This document shows positions 6,422 through 6,711 of a stretch of 6,711 nucleotides of DNA, piece after piece (within the stretch, counting starts at the first letter, position 1; each line of letters starts with the position of its first letter). A program made the translations under genes and the position numbers. The DNA is from Acidobacteriota bacterium. Lineage in GTDB: Bacteria > Acidobacteriota > Aminicenantia > Aminicenantales > Saccharicenantaceae. The notes below the pieces were generated by a model that was not told where the DNA came from, searched no databases, and was given only the letters and a program-made list of their open reading frames with translations. The stretch is from assembly GCA_003476685.1 (NCBI GenBank), contig DMVN01000237.1, positions 1 through 6,711 on the forward strand. The letters run 5' to 3'.

Positions 6422-6425
6422 TCCT
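6422..6425 (-). promoter_or_regulatory. SDR Shine-Dalgarno overlapping the lyase stop codon
   Basis: On the minus strand the lyase ends ...AAA TAG GAAAG and the SDR ATG follows at 6418. The AGGA core shares two bases with the TAG stop (6424-6426) and lies three bases before the ATG. The arrangement suggests that ribosomes finishing the lyase help start the SDR. Confidence 0.55.
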
Positions 6426-6711
6426 ATTTCAGGGGGCCGGTCACTTTCTCCACCGCCTCCAGGATTTCACCGCTCTGGACCACTTCCTTGAGCCGGTTAA
6501 TGTCGGAATACAACGGGCGGTCTTCATCCATGAAATCAACGTATTTTCTGATGACTTCATAAGCAGCCTGGACTGCCGGGCTGGGTTTAAGGGGCTTGCG
6601 GAAATCAAGGGCCTGGGCCCCGGCTATGAACTCAATGGCCAGCACGGCCTGGGCATTGTCCAGAATCTGCCTGGTCTTCAGGGCGGTAGTCATGCCCATG
6701 CTGACAAAATC
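6424..6711 (-). CDS. hutH: Histidine/aromatic amino acid ammonia-lyase (HAL/PAL family), C-terminal end
   Basis: Only the last 95 residues are in the window; the rest, including the Ala-Ser-Gly segment that forms the MIO cofactor, lies beyond the right edge. The visible part begins DFVSMGM, matching the E-D-H-V-S-M-G region of the family. It continues with the long helix ILDNAQAVLAIEFIAGAQALDFR and ends with DRPLYSDI and SGEILEAVE, both typical of HAL C-termini. Family members release ammonia from histidine (to urocanate) or from tyrosine or phenylalanine. The usual His of EDHVSMG is Phe here, so the substrate is uncertain and the hutH symbol is by family only. No other hut genes (urocanase, imidazolonepropionase) are visible. 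It is the first visible gene of a probable operon with the SDR and the lipoprotein. Confidence 0.85.
   Translation of the reverse strand, partial: DFVSMGMTTALKTRQILDNAQAVLAIEFIAGAQALDFRKPLKPSPAVQAAYEVIRKYVDFMDEDRPLYSDINRLKEVVQSGEILEAVEKVTGPLK

Noticed and set aside
1..6711. CRISPR arrays, transposases, phage genes, tRNA/rRNA genes, reverse transcriptases or toxin-antitoxin pairs
   Set aside because: I looked on both strands and found no regularly spaced DNA repeats, terminal inverted repeats flanking a transposase, tRNA T-loop signatures or characteristic protein motifs of these systems.

Overview
The window looks like an ordinary chromosomal stretch from a Gram-negative bacterium. Three products carry export signals (a beta-propeller protein, an HtrA protease and a lipoprotein), codon use is moderately GC-rich, and intergenic DNA is compact apart from one gap. 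The mix of a large Asp-box (BNR) propeller protein, a serine-hydrolase-fold lipoprotein with a C-terminal beta domain, and a HAL-type lyase is reminiscent of Acidobacteriota/Aminicenantes-type genomes. That placement is an impression from protein style, not a demonstrated assignment.

Layout. Positions 1-1243 (minus) hold the N-terminal 414 residues of a secreted Asp-box propeller protein that runs off the left edge. A 557-bp divergent gap (1244-1800) has no gene I can support. Positions 1801-3012 (plus) encode a 403-residue MFS transporter of the fosmidomycin-resistance (FSR) type. Positions 3099-4163 (plus) encode a periplasmic HtrA/Deg serine protease with an intact triad and one PDZ domain, probably with its own promoter. 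An inverted repeat encloses its Shine-Dalgarno sequence and start codon. On the minus strand, reading right to left, a tight cluster holds the C-terminal end of a histidine/aromatic ammonia-lyase (6424-6711, cut by the right edge), an SDR-family protein (5702-6418; 5-bp gap) and a serine-beta-lactamase-fold lipoprotein (4188-5675; 26-bp gap). The cluster converges on htrA, with 24 bp between the two stop codons and a GC-rich hairpin across the junction.

How the genes work together. The lyase-SDR-lipoprotein cluster is almost certainly one transcription unit, but no known pathway joins the three. The lipoprotein has lost the signature residues of all three active-site motifs of its fold. The SDR keeps Tyr/Lys but has Phe where the catalytic Ser is expected. 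The propeller and HtrA proteins fit envelope or periplasmic functions. I saw no CRISPR array, insertion sequence, tRNA, rRNA, phage gene or recognisable defence system. The most interesting points are the degenerate beta-lactamase-fold lipoprotein in the lyase/SDR operon and the hairpin around the htrA start.
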